Shown one piece after another: positions 38,380 through 50,600 of a stretch of 64,000 nucleotides of DNA (positions are counted from its first letter, which is position 1; the number at the start of each line of letters is the position of its first letter). The DNA comes from Otis tarda (taxonomy: Eukaryota; Chordata; Aves; Otidiformes; Otididae): NCBI GenBank assembly GCA_026413225.1, contig CM048552.1, forward strand, positions 193,660,053-193,724,052. The letters run 5' to 3'. Made by a program: the position numbers and the translations under genes. A model generated the notes under the pieces. The model saw only the letters and a list, made by a program, of their open reading frames with translations. It was not told the DNA's origin and made no database searches.

Positions 38380-41300
38380 CCAGGTGAATGCCAGTGGCTG
38401 ATCACATGGCATCACTTTTGGATAAGCAGATGGAGTTATGACCTCCTCTCCTCTGCAATCACCTGAGCAGGGTCTCCCCAGAAGGGCCAGGACAGGCACG
38501 TCGAGGTGGAGGGGCATGTGAGCCACACGGACCTATGTCAAATGTGGCTGTGGAAGTAACAGCCAAGCTCTACTGTAACCAGTCTGTGCTGACAACAGCC
38601 TCAGTAGACCTGTTTTTTTAAGCTGGGCATTCTCTCTGTTGGAGTGAAGACCTAACTAAAGTGGACACTACTGTGATATCTCCCTTGCTTTTCGCAACGC
38701 ACACCATATGTATGTGTGCATTTTGCCCCTTTGCTCTGGTTTACCAAAGTGATAATCCCACGAGGGTTCATAAAGGAGGAGTTAAACTGCACATTTGGAT
38801 TCTTGTTTTCGATTCCATATGCTCCATGGGAAATAAAAAGTTTGTGATTATGGATGGTTTTACTTCTCCGTAATTGCTTTCTCCTTGTGCAACTAATGAA
38901 GTAAGCACCTTCGCCAGGCTAGATGGTGGCAAAGGTGCTCATTTCTAAGTTTCTAGACTTGCTAAACTGGATAGATAAGAGGAAACAAAGTGGGTTTTTT
39001 CCCTCAGGTTCTCTGAATGTCAAATTTTGAAATTTATTTTTAATTGGTGTTATGTCAAGTGCCCCTGCTCATGCACAGAAGTCACCTGGTGACTTTAGGG
39101 CAGACAGGACAGGATGTTTTGATGGGCTGGTGAAGCAAGTGCCCTCAGGCAGATATTGCCTAGGCACAGCGTACTGGACTGCATGGCCTTGGCTGCCCAG
39201 GTATGATGGGAAATGGTAGCAATTTCAATTGGTAGTAACTGGAGCCAGATTTATTTCAAATAACCAACTGTGATTTCAGCTTGTTAAGTCTCTACATCTA
39301 ATTTTTTAAATTAACGAACACCCAGTTTTTTAATAAAATGGCTTTACCATGGGCATCTGTAAGCACAGCCTGACTTAGCTATGGCAAATACTGGCAAAAT
39401 ATTTGGCAATTATTGGGGACATACACATTTGTTTACATTTACAGCTATTGACCGTATTGGCACAATAGTATGTAGTGCTCAGAAGTGTTAATGAAGTGCT
39501 ATCAGAGTTGCACTTGCTCTATTTTTAGCTACTGGGTGTTACGCTTTGCCTCTATAGCATCTAATCTCGTATCAATGTACATACACCTCTAGGGACAGCA
39601 AAGGCACACAGACTGTAAATAAACTTTCGTCACTGTTCTGGGATCCAGAACTGGGAGGGGAAGGATGATTGCTCGAATAATACACACACATATCTTTCTG
39701 TGCCTGTGAAGGCCTTTCTTGGGCAGTAGCATATCCATTTGCCCTGCTGACTGATTTTTAATTTCAGGGCATGGAGTTGGGGTCAAGGCATTTAGTCTGC
39801 CCAGGACTCTGCTAATCTACTGTGATAAATCTCACGCTGTTCAGACTCTATTACAATGCTGCAATACAGCAGCCCCAGCTTTCTCATCCATTAACCTATC
39901 CATTTTCTTGGCTGGCTGTTATGTCCTAATGGTATTTTAAATTCTTAAATTACAGTTGAGATTAGTAAGACTTAAGCATTTGATCCAGAAATCACTGGGT
40001 GTGACCAGATAATCAGAATACCCTTTCTGGACCTGAAAGGGACAAATCAATGAATTAATGATTTTTATGTGTCAGTATGTACTTTGTAAGTAAATAGCTT
40101 ACAACAATTTTCTTGATCTTGAAAGCAAACAAGAACAGATTTCAGTTGCAGCAAAGGCATGTGTGAGTAATAGATCTGCTGAGGACTGAGATAGCTTGAG
40201 CTGCTTCTTCTCCCCTGAGTGCGTTTCTGTTTGCAGGCTGTGTACCAGCCCAGCATGCACGGTGCCTCTCTTTGCACAAAAGCCAACGGGAACTGGGGAC
40301 AAAGCCACCTTGCAGTCCAGGGACCTGTGTCTGTTTGCCCCATGGCCCTTAATTGCCCTGAAAAGTTCTGCTTTGACAGAAACAGCGGTTACATTTTGCT
40401 GCTTCAGATCATGAGCTTGCTCATCCGGACAATTGTCAGCGTCAGCTTGGGACAAGGGCATGCCTCTGTGCTCTCTCACAGATAAGCTGCCCTGGTTTCT
40501 TTTCTGCAGGCTTCAGGTGTGAAGCTTGGATTTGCTTCAGAGAAGTAGTGTGAAATGAGATGTGTGAAGGACTGTGAGGTTTCCTTAACATGGGGACCTG
40601 GACGGCATCTAAAAGACCTGGAGATGCTGCTTTGAATCTCAGGGTGGCTGATGGTTTGGCACTGCAGGTCCTTCCCGCAGGTTGTTTCTAAGTACAGGCG
40701 ATGGAGATGGTGCTTCTGCCTCTGGGTGCAGGAACCAGACTGCACTGCCTGCTTTCCCTGTGCCTGAGCACTAGAAACGCAGGTGATATAGGTGAGATGG
40801 GGGCTATTGCTGTCCTGGAGGCAGAAGTATCTTCTTCCAGTAACAGTTCTTCCCAGCCACCAGCAGTCAGAAGTAGAAAGCTTCATTACCCAGGGTGATC
40901 GCTTCTCCTTCTAGTCCTGAGGCAGGACCAGGCCAGACATTCACACTTTGAGCGGGAAGAAAATTTTTTTTTCCAATCTCTTAAGTGTTGTTCCAACTCT
41001 GCCCAAAAGTTTTCTTGTCTTACAAATGCAAGTATTGATGCTGATGAGAATCTCAGTGTTGAGTAAACTAGGAGGACCTGTTGGTTGGAATATTATTCCT
41101 CCTTATGGTCAGATGTAAATCAAACCTTTAAAGAGTTTACAACAAGTTCCTTTTTAGAGTGATTTGGTGTAATGACCTAATTGGAATTATTATGGATAGG
41201 TACAGCTGTTTGATCAAAACAAAAGTTATATTTGTTTACAGAATGGCCTGAAGTACCTTTAGAAGTGATGGTAATAAAATAGTTAGTCAGGAAGAGCTCT

Positions 41301-42407
41301 GAAATAAAGAAAAATACTGATATCCCAGATTTCCTTACAAAAAGGAGTAAAGCCATACATCCCATATGAGGTTAGCTGGTGGCCGTGTTCTGGTTAAGGT
41401 GCTGCTGCAGATCAGAGTCAGCTCCTTTTCATCGGAGATGCACTGAAGGTCAATCCACTGGGTGCTACCATGCTCCCAAGCATTCCGGACGGATTCAGCA
41501 ATTGCTTATTTGTTGTACACATGTATTCCCGTAGCCTTCAATGGGATGACTCACAAGGAAATGCTCATAAGCAAGACTAAAGCCCTGGGCTGTGTTTGAA
41601 CTGAATGACCCGCTTTTTAAGGAGTGCGGAGAGATGAAGACCCTATTCAGAAATCACTTGTGCTCTCTTTCCAATTCAGGAGTGTGGTCTACAAAATACA
41701 TTTTTGCTGAACGTGTTTGAATCAGGAGGAATTATAGTTGATGGTAAAAACCCCAAAGGGTCAGTTATGTATAACAAGCCTTAAAACACGTGCAAATCCA
41801 ACAACGACTGAAACAATTACTTCATGATGGATAACTTTATTGCCCACAGATGGCACTTTAAACCCAGAAGGTCAGATTCTTTGTATACACTGAAGTTGCA
41901 AAGATAAACTGATCGTTCTCCTTAACCTCTCATTGTGCAGGTGAAAAAAGATTAGTCAACATGTTCAAGATAGCTGGAGTGGTTGGAAGAGAGTCACTCA
42001 ACTTCAAATTATGAAAAAGATGTTAAAAGTAAAAGGCAACCAAATCTGTTAACTTCAAGGAAACTTCTAATAACTTCTAATATAGTATTTTTTTTTAACT
42101 AAGGCATAAAGCTAGCTTTTGGATTTACTTTCTTTAGTAAAATGTAGCATATATTCACAGTGTATAAATGGAAATTTTAAAGTAAAAGCCAGAAAAATCA
42201 GAATTAGGCTAATAATCTAGAATGTGGCTCCAATTTTAAGTTCAGCAGAGATTTAAGAGAAATTGAGCTAAAATAGCTAAAATCAGTGGAAGGTTCATCA
42301 TGTGTGCATGGTTACTCAGATGTCTGTAGAACTGAATTCACATGGCATATTGGAAAAGTATATGCATGGTTTTTTTTTTTTTTAATTACTTGTAATCAGT
42401 GTCTAGT

Positions 42408-42488
42408 CCTGTGAGGAGGAGGGAGTTGGACTCGATAATCCTTACAGAGCCCTTCCAACTTGAGATACGCTATGATTCTGATTCTATG
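42408..42488 (+). mobile_element. CR1: CR1 LINE 3' tail (sense) in intron 1
   Basis: It contains 'ggagttggactcgataatcc', 'ttacagagcccttccaactt' and the 'ctatgattctgattctatg' terminus, the 3' end of a CR1. Only about 80 bp remain. Confidence 0.85.
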
Positions 42489-43989
42489 AAATTTTTGTTT
42501 GATTCATTCAAGAAAAGCATCGCCTTTTTTTGCAAGGCGAGAAAATAATTTAAGAAAGTTTATTCTTCTCTTCCTTTGCAACTTAGAGATTATACTCTCT
42601 GCTTTCTCAAAAATAATATTTCCGCTTCCCTTATTTTAGACAGAATGGCTAACTTTTGCAATCAAAATTAATGTTTGCTCATTAATTAAGCAGCCCTATT
42701 AACTGATTTTCACACGTATCTAATAAGCCTTCCGAAACAGATAGATTATGCCCCCAAAAATCACCCCTTTCACTCTGGGAGGAGATTCCTCAGTTATCAG
42801 GATTAATTAGTTCTCTTGTTGTCACATGAAAAGAAGTGGCACCCCCCAATGTAGGTCAGTGTGAGGGTAGGCTGCTGATGGTCGCTTAGTGACAGGCACA
42901 ATGATAAGTGAACGTGTCCTGTTGAGCCGTGACCCTTCAGAAAAGACAGTGTCAAGTAAAATGCCCAGAGAAGGTACATAGAAGGCATAATCTGCTTCTA
43001 AATATTGACAGTAGGAATTTCCCTGCTATTCTCCTTCCTTTTTCTTTTCTGGTAAACATGTCAAACTCTATTGCGTTTGTACTCTGCATCAGTTTTGAAG
43101 CATTTAAAAATGTAAGGAAGCTAATGACCCATGAATAGGTAGGATGTCAAATAAAGCTATTTTTCTTCAAGACTTAGCATCTTGCTGGTAAAAGCATTGT
43201 CTCGCATACTTGTAAAAGCAACAATATTGGCTTGGAATAAGATCTTTCACTTCAGCTTTTCATCAGTGAAAAACGAAATGAATGAATATATACCAAATCT
43301 GATCTGTCATGCCAAATACACTGATGGTAGGTCTTGAATAATACGATTAGCTACTGAAGTTGAGTGTCTAAAATGTACTTGCAATCAATGATGAAACTCT
43401 GGCTTACATCAATGGGAGCAAAGTTAGACAAACACTAAATACTCCTTAAGATCCCACCCACAATATTTACAAATACTGTGGTGTCTGTTAGATATACGTA
43501 ATATGTGTACAAGGGCAAAAGCTTGAGTATGTATCCAGTATATCTGAGTTTCTTTTTTGCCTGCAGGATGGGGTGAAAAGATCTATTTTGTTTCGTTTTT
43601 TTTTTTTTTTTAATTTGATTTTAATAACTGAGCCAGATCTCAAATACAGGCTTCCAGGGTGTCTTGTTTTGTATGCTTAATTTGAGATAGATCTTGAGAT
43701 TTTCATGTGGTGTCTTTGCTTGTGTCACCGTAGAGCTACCAAGAGAACAGTTTGCAATATTTGTGATGTTTTCTTGCCCTTCACCTTTGTCAGACTTTGA
43801 AAACCAATGCAGCCCATGTTCCCAGGACTGGTCTCCTGGTCCCAGTGTGGGTCAGGTGGGAGCATGGTGCTGCATGGCTGGCTTTGCTCCCGGGCAGGGT
43901 GCTGGTGTGGGTGCCAGTGCTGAGCAAAACCAAGTGCTCAGCACCTCAGCCATGACTAGGCACTGTAGACTGGCTCTCCTGCTTTCTCC

Positions 43990-44132
43990 AGGCCCTGGAA
44001 ACATTCAAGGCCAGGTTGGACAGGGCTCTGAGCAACCTGATCTGGTTGGAGATGTCCCTGCTCCTTGCAGGGGTATTGGACTAGATGACCTTTAAAGGTG
44101 CCTTCCAACCCAAACCATTCTATGATTCTATG
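43990..44132 (+). mobile_element. CR1: CR1 LINE 3' tail (sense) in intron 1
   Basis: It runs from the last ORF2 codons ('ctggaaacattcaaggccag') through 'tggttggagatgtccctgct' and 'ttggactagatgacctttaa' to the terminus 'ccattctatgattctatg'. It is the same type of tail as the antisense copy at 35,697 but in the opposite orientation. Confidence 0.93.
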
Positions 44133-47059
44133 CTTTGCTCTTAACACCTGTCATTCACTTGCATTTTCCACCTTCCAATCAGTTTTACACCGTACTTGTC
44201 TTGGCTCTAGCAGCTGGGCTTTGATCCTGACAGGTTCCTCTGGCAGACCATTATTGATGTTTTTTGTAAACACCAATGCATGCTTTCAGCTTTTCTAGAG
44301 CCTGAAATAAGGAGCCATTCAGGGAAGCTTGAGGCCAGGTTCCACCCTGAAGTAAGGAACAAGATTCATAAAGATGGATATAAACGCTGCCTTCTTGGGA
44401 GAGCATCCGAGCTTCCAGTTCCAGGATGACAAGAGGAACATGATGGTTTCATGAAACTGTCAGATTGTTTAGTTACAGGACATTGACAAACCCTCTCAAT
44501 CAAAATGCTTGGGTTGCTCTTCACAGAAGCTGGCTGAGCTCTTGTAAGGTCTGTATCTCAGTTTCTCAGTGTTTAGTTTCAGGAATATTATTTCAAAAGT
44601 GCAAATGAGTAGACATGTAGACCATAAGCATCTATGGGAGACTATCCCATAAAAGCACAGTGTGGTATTTCGCAGACCCAGCATTTTAGAGTTCAGATCC
44701 TTAAATGGTAGGTGAGAAAAATGTATGTTTGCAAGGTATCACATAACTAATTACTTCTTCAAAGATTTTCTGCATCTTTTTTCTCCCTTCTCAACCGTTG
44801 GCAGAATAAATGAATTTCTAGTTAGAAGTATGATTGTCTAGAAAATTGCAGAGGAAGTCTGTGTATTTGTACAGTATCTTTATTCAAATTTCTGATAATA
44901 TCTGTGATGCAGTTCAGAGGACCTCTTTATTCTGAAAACTTGTAATGCCCTTGCCTGAAGCCTATTTAAGTGAGCTATAATTTAGTTTATGTCTATGTTT
45001 AAGTGTATGCTTCAAATCTTCTTTTGAATAGAGATGAATAATGGTATGTACAGGAAAACTACTGAACCCACAGCTTAAATAAGATATACAGGGCTGAAAA
45101 TAAAAATGCAGATCAATGTAACTAATTTAGATGCCAAAGACCACTTAAAAGTTATTGAACCCCTACACTGAACATTTCCTGTATTGTTAAGGAAGAGAAA
45201 CAGGTCTCTGAAGACCGCTAACAGTTTTGAAGACCTAAGCAGCTCTTTGCTTCTTTCCATGGATTGTGCTAGGTAGTCCCAGAAGGTGATTTAGGTCTTG
45301 TCTCCGCTGATGGTATAAGGAACTGGTGGACGTACTTACTGACAAGTGGAGCACTGCTGGCTCCTCAAAAAAGACCTCCAAAACCAGCAGATGAGGACAG
45401 TGCCTCTTTATCTTTTGTACAAAATTCTTGTGCTTTTAGCATCTCTCTCCAAAAATAGAGACTTGACTTCTAGGCCCTTCTCAGACTGAAGGAGTTCGAG
45501 CCCACATCTCAGAACAAAGTTTTGCTATTCAACATTTAATCTGAGGCTACATCTGCTACTAGGTGAAAGCTGCTGAATTCGGAGCAGCCATTGACTTCGG
45601 AGGGTTTAAACAGTTAAAATGTAGTCACCAGTCTCAGACGGAGTTGATGTCCAGGAGTTCCTTCTACAGTCAACAGAAGAAGGAAACCTTTCCAGTGGGT
45701 GATCCACAGCAGCCAAATAAACTTCATGTATTTCTGCTATGTTTGGTGCATACAGCTGTTCATATTTGGCTGTGGCAGGGACCTCTTGGAAGGGCTTAAA
45801 GTAACTAAATTGAAACTGTACTTGATTGCGTTCTAGTGGAAAATCCACATTACCCTTGTTTACATGACGCTACTTGGAGTAAAGTGATCTGGGGTACTCT
45901 TTGCTCCATTCTCACAACACTGATATCTTCACAAATTGCACTTGGGTCTAGATTTAGGCTTAAACCGGTTTTCAGCTTTAACTGTTTCAAAATATTTGCT
46001 TGTTATGTTCCTAGCTTCTGGAACACTTTGCTGTCAGTGCGAGGGCAATGGGGTGTATCAAGGATTGTTTCTTCTTTAAGGCATGCATTTCTGTCTGCTT
46101 GTCATGAAAGCTTTTGTGGCCATAGCCTGTTATGGGGCAAAGATAAAATATTATGCCTTTCCAGCACTTGGCTGGCTCGATGCGAGGGAAGTTCCTCTGT
46201 TCCTCTAGTCTTCTGACCATGGGTCTTTTACATGGACTTCCTAAAAATTGCCTTCACATGTCCTGTGAGAAGCTTATCTGGATGTTTTCAAGTGTCCTAA
46301 GCCACCTCATGTTACACTGACACCCAGGGCTTCACCAATACCATAATGGTCTGGCCATAACTGGGGCCACGTTGGCACTCAGTTTCTCAATAGGCAGCAA
46401 ATTGTATCTGGAGAGTGCCTTGTTCTCAAAATTTATTGTAGAGCTGTGCAGTTACCTTTTGACACCACTTCACTGGTAGGAAGCCTGCAGCTAGTGAGGG
46501 ACTGTAGGTAACAGTGCTGTGACCTTCAGTCAGGAAGGGAAGATGCTTAATCCCCTTTCACTCCTTCCAGAGCAGCTCCAGCTTTGCAGCAAGTTGTTTG
46601 AGTGAGAGTTTGGTATCTTAGAGGTCAGTATGTGGCTCTTGCCATGGAAGTGGCCGACTTTTGCCCTTCCCATTGAAGAGGATGCCATAGTGATGCTTTC
46701 TAAGGAAATGCAGCCAGCGGTGTTTGAGGGCACGCTTCCTTGGTTAGATGTGTAGCCTCAAGGTCCTGAACTTTCTTCATGGTATACTAAGTGAACAATT
46801 TGAGAGCAAAATCATTGTCTGAAACTTGCACAGCTTTCATTTCTACTTTATTTCCTGAGTAATTGTCATGAAAGATTATGTGAGTCCTGAGTCAGGACAG
46901 TAGGATTTTGCTCAGAGGAAAAGAGTATGTGTGGTAAGGGGGACATCCCCTCTTCTTTGCTTTTCTCTTCCAGTATAACAGTGTAAACGTGAGTGGACTG
47001 GGAACAGGATGGTATGTCATTGTTAATGTTTTTGTTTTTTTTTTTCCTTGTTTTTCTAG

Positions 47060-47156
47060 GATCTAGTTCAGGATCAAAATTAAAAGTTCCTGAGCTGAGC
47101 ATACATGGCGCACAGCACGTTGTTCAAGCAGGCCAGACTTTAAATCTCACCTGCAG
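47060..47156 (+). CDS. FLT1: FLT1 coding exon 2 (start of Ig domain 1)
   Basis: The acceptor TTTTTCTAG precedes the exon and the donor CTGCAG|GTAACC follows it; the exon is 97 nt (phase 1 in, 2 out). It encodes codons 20-52: the mature N-terminus GSSSGSKLK, then 'PELSIHGAQHVVQAGQTLNLTC'-type Ig1 strand sequence ending at Cys51, the first disulfide cysteine. Asn48-Leu-Thr makes a potential N-glycosylation site directly before that cysteine; human FLT1 has a different residue there as I recall it. Confidence 0.95.
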
Positions 47157-47458
47157 GTAACCAGCTGAGTTGGATACTGATGATTTGGCTGGGAGTTCAT
47201 ACACCTGACACTTTCTTTTTTTTTTTTGTAACTGAAATTAGAAAAAAAATGAAACCGTATGTTGTGGGGAAAGGTGGGGAGTGAACTTCAATGGCAATTG
47301 TTTAATAGTTCTTTGTTGTTTCTGTTGTTGTTTTTGGAAAACAAGATAAAAGAAAACCCCAGAAATAGCCTGATATAATAAAAAAGAAAGCTTGGGAACT
47401 GGAGCTATATAATTGCAGCCCAACATAATTGTTTCTGCTTCCTTATCTGTATTTGCAG
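47157..47458 (+). other. FLT1: FLT1 intron 2 (302 bp)
   Basis: A short GT-AG intron with T and A runs near 47,214-47,248. There is nothing else in it. The acceptor is ATTTGCAG. Confidence 0.9.
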
Positions 47459-47679
47459 GGGGGAAATGGTTCATTCATGGTCTTTGCCTGAAACTCTAAG
47501 TAAGGATAGCAAAAGGCTGGAAGTAATTAAATATGCCTGTGGAAGGAATGGGAAGCAGTCTTGCAGCAGCCTGACCTTGAGCAGAACTCAAGCAAGTGAC
47601 ACTGGAAACTATAGCTGCAAATACCCAACAAGTCCAGCAAAAAAGAAGAAGGAATCTACAGTCTATGTATTTATTAACG
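47459..47679 (+). CDS. FLT1: FLT1 coding exon 3 (rest of Ig domain 1)
   Basis: 221 nt, phase 2 in and 1 out, donor ACG|GTAAGA. It encodes codons 52-126. 'HSWSLPE' carries the Ig core tryptophan (Trp59). 'ACGRNGKQSC' holds Cys79 and Cys87, a feature of FLT1 domain 1. 'ASDTGNYSCKY' is the canonical Ig D-x-G-x-Y-x-C motif with Cys105, the disulfide partner of Cys51. A lysine-rich linker 'AKKKKEST' follows and the exon ends in 'VYVFIN'. The human N-glycosylation motif that overlaps this D-x-G region is not present here. Confidence 0.96.
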
Positions 47680-50600
47680 GTAAGATTACATTTTTAACAC
47701 TTCTTGGTACTTTCACTTCAAAATGGATAAATAAGGGAGTTCAGCTATGATTATATACAGGTTTTTGAGTGATATTTTCAGCCTTGCAAAATGTCATGAT
47801 AATTTACCAATTAAGGTATAAAATCTGCTTTCTCAGAGGTTGCAAATACAAATGCTAATGTTTTATCTATTAGGAAAAAAAATGAAGAAAGACTCAATCC
47901 AACCAGTCTGCTAGAGTAAATAGAACCCCACATGGAAGTAGACTAGAAGTGAATCTGTGAAATGGGTATAAAAGAAATAATATCTTACAGAATCAGATGA
48001 TGACTGATGAAAATCATGTATCTGGCATAGTGTCCACTTTAACCTGCCTGTGTAAGATAGTAGATTTTTGGGCAGCTAAAGGATGCTAAAGCTGTCTATC
48101 CAGGTCATTGAATTATGGCATGCTGTAGAAAATTACTATCTGTATGTTAAGTCACATTCAGAAATGTACTCTGTAGTCCATGTTACACAGACTGTAAAAA
48201 TCCAGAATAAATGGAACCAAACTAAACACAGAAATGTGTTCAGCAAACAAGTATTGTGTAATGTATGGGAAATGCTGGAACTGGGTCAGCTGGGCTATAA
48301 CAGAAATTGCTTTCTGATCCTGTTTTCTTCCAGGATATTAATCAGACAGTTGTCAGAACAGTTGAATTCAATAGGCACAACAATAAAAGAAGAAATTATA
48401 AACACTTTAGAGATTTAGTTTAATTTTATATTTTAGTTTTTCTTGATTTTTACAGAATAAAATTAACAGATTACTGTAAGGTATCAGGATTCACAGATTT
48501 TGAATGCCCACGTTACAGAGAATTTGCAACTGGAAGTTTTCCAAATTATGTGTCTGCTGCTTCTAACGAGTTCACATCAGAGTGAATTAGCCTTTGTTTT
48601 CGTTTTATGACATGAAGAGTGGGACTGATGCTGTGAAAAACCAGAATGAAGTGGACCTCTCACTACAGTGACAGAAAATAAGATAGCTCGCCTCATTATT
48701 GTGTGTTGCTTTATCGAGAATTATTGAATAATTCATGCTGTTCATCCTGCTTTCCTTCATCCGAAATGTACTGCAGAGTGATTTTCTCACCCAACTATTT
48801 TAATATAATTCACTGGATATCCAGCTACACATGCATCCCTGGAAGCATAAACAAAGTAGGTTATTCATTTAGTCACCAACAATTCCTGCTGCCTAGGAAA
48901 ACTTACAATTTTCTTGGATGACTTTTGCAAGTTTCTCGTCATGGGACCTTCCTGAACCTCCCATCTTGGATGTCATCTCTAGCTGAGATCTACCCTCTAT
49001 CCTCTCCGTTCACCACATGAGAAGAGCAAGGATGTTTGTGGCTCTGACTGAGAACCTCTCTGCTAAACCCACTTTATGATATAAGAGATTCCTTTATGTT
49101 CTCTTGGTCTCTTTCCTATTTGACGTGTTAATGTTTCTGGATCCTGAATTTTTGCAAATGGAAGACACAGTCAGTCTTTTTAACTCTTCACTGCTTCCTG
49201 AAATGTATGTAGCTTGCTTGAGTCTGAAAAAGAACCTCTATCAGATGTATGTGAACCAAGTTTATCTGCCTAATTCACATGGTGATGGAAGAGAAACATA
49301 TCATTGGATAAACAGTTTTTGGACAGCCTCCCCCTACCCAATAATCAGTTAAAGAAGAGTGCCTGAGTGGCTTGGTTTTGTTGATTTTTTAAGGACATTC
49401 AGTTATCAAGTGTTGATGTCACTGTTGAAGACAAGATTAGATTAGGCTTCTCCTCCCTCACATGCCAAAACCAGTAAAAGGTTTAAAGAGCAAACCTGTA
49501 TCGAGCTTAGGCATCTTTAGCATCTCAGTTTTCTGAATTTGACAATCCTTTTGATTGAAAACCAATTTCTTAACACTTAAGTGGTGATTGTGTTCTAGTA
49601 AGCACACATGAGAGTTAGGGCAAACTACTGATAACGAGGGAGGCTGCAAGGGAGGCTGCTTATTTAATGCCAGTTGAAAGTATCACTCTGCCCTAAGGTA
49701 AGGAAAGGTATATTAGTCCTCCAAAAATGTACAATTTCAGGAAAAATTTTTTGGTAGGTTGAAAAGAAACGAGATACTGAGTACCAAAACTCACCTTTTT
49801 TGATCAGTGTAGCTTTAGCATGTGGAAAGAAAATACTTAAGGAATCTCTTAATATAATTCATCGTTTCCTGTGAACACACGTGAAATTCAATTATCTGCC
49901 TCAAAGTGGGGGTGAGATGGGGAGGAAACAATCCTCTGTAAAGACTATATTTTTGAGTTTAGCTTTATTTTAAATGAGTTTGTGAGTGTTTAGGAAATAA
50001 ACATTTGTAAAATTTGGGTCCCTCCTAGTTTTGTATTGTTTCCTGTGGCAGGACGTTGTGTCAGTCCATTTCCCATATTAGCTCCATGTGGATCACTGAG
50101 GTGCCGGTTTCCCATGTCTTAGCATGCTGCAGATGAGAACAAATAGTTGCTATTTACAAACACAGAATCTGAATCAGGGAAGTTTATATTGTTTGTACAG
50201 GAAGTAATCACTTATTGTTTTTAAAATGTTATTCATTTCCGTAATTAGAGTGATACTGAATATGAACTGGCTTTTAAAAAAAACCCAACCAGTAAGTCCT
50301 TTGGTTCAGTAACGACTGTATGGTATGGCAGAAGATGAGCTTCTATAGACAAAACCAAGATGAAGACACTGAGAGGGAGAATGCAAGTCCCACATGCCCC
50401 AGGACGACTTGAAGCATTTCTTTAGGTCTTGAAATCCTGCGTTTGGGTGATCAAGAACAGGCAGGCTGATGACGTCTCTTGCAGGAGCTGGTCCTGACAC
50501 CACCCTTCTTTCAGCTGGAGAGGTCACTACTGAGTTGCACAGAGGAGTGAGTGTGCAGTGTGTGCCGCAGCAACTCTTGACCACACACAGCTCAGGAATT

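Larger units (their letters stand above)
32243..47059 (+). other. FLT1: FLT1 intron 1 (14,817 bp)
   Basis: The first kilobase is CpG-rich and contains a T/C tract ending in a strong AG at 33,320-33,321. The rest is AT-rich. It contains CR1 fragments at 35,697-35,995, 42,408-42,488 and 43,990-44,132, and a hairpin at 38,330-38,379. Simple T runs occur (for example near 36,360, 42,370 and 43,598). No additional FLT1 coding exon is visible. Open frames on both strands around 40,065-40,900 have no recognised similarity. Confidence 0.75.

Noticed and set aside
40065-40900. Overlapping 72-136 codon frames on both strands in intron 1
   Set aside because: No recognised family. Opposite-strand frames overlap each other and are of the length expected by chance in moderately GC-rich DNA.
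45490-45505. 'gagttcgagccc' resembling a tRNA B box
   Set aside because: No A box at suitable spacing and no foldable cloverleaf seen.
48083-48418. 111-codon frame in intron 3
   Set aside because: No similarity recognised, AT-rich codon use, and no sign of a promoter or exon structure. Chance ORF.
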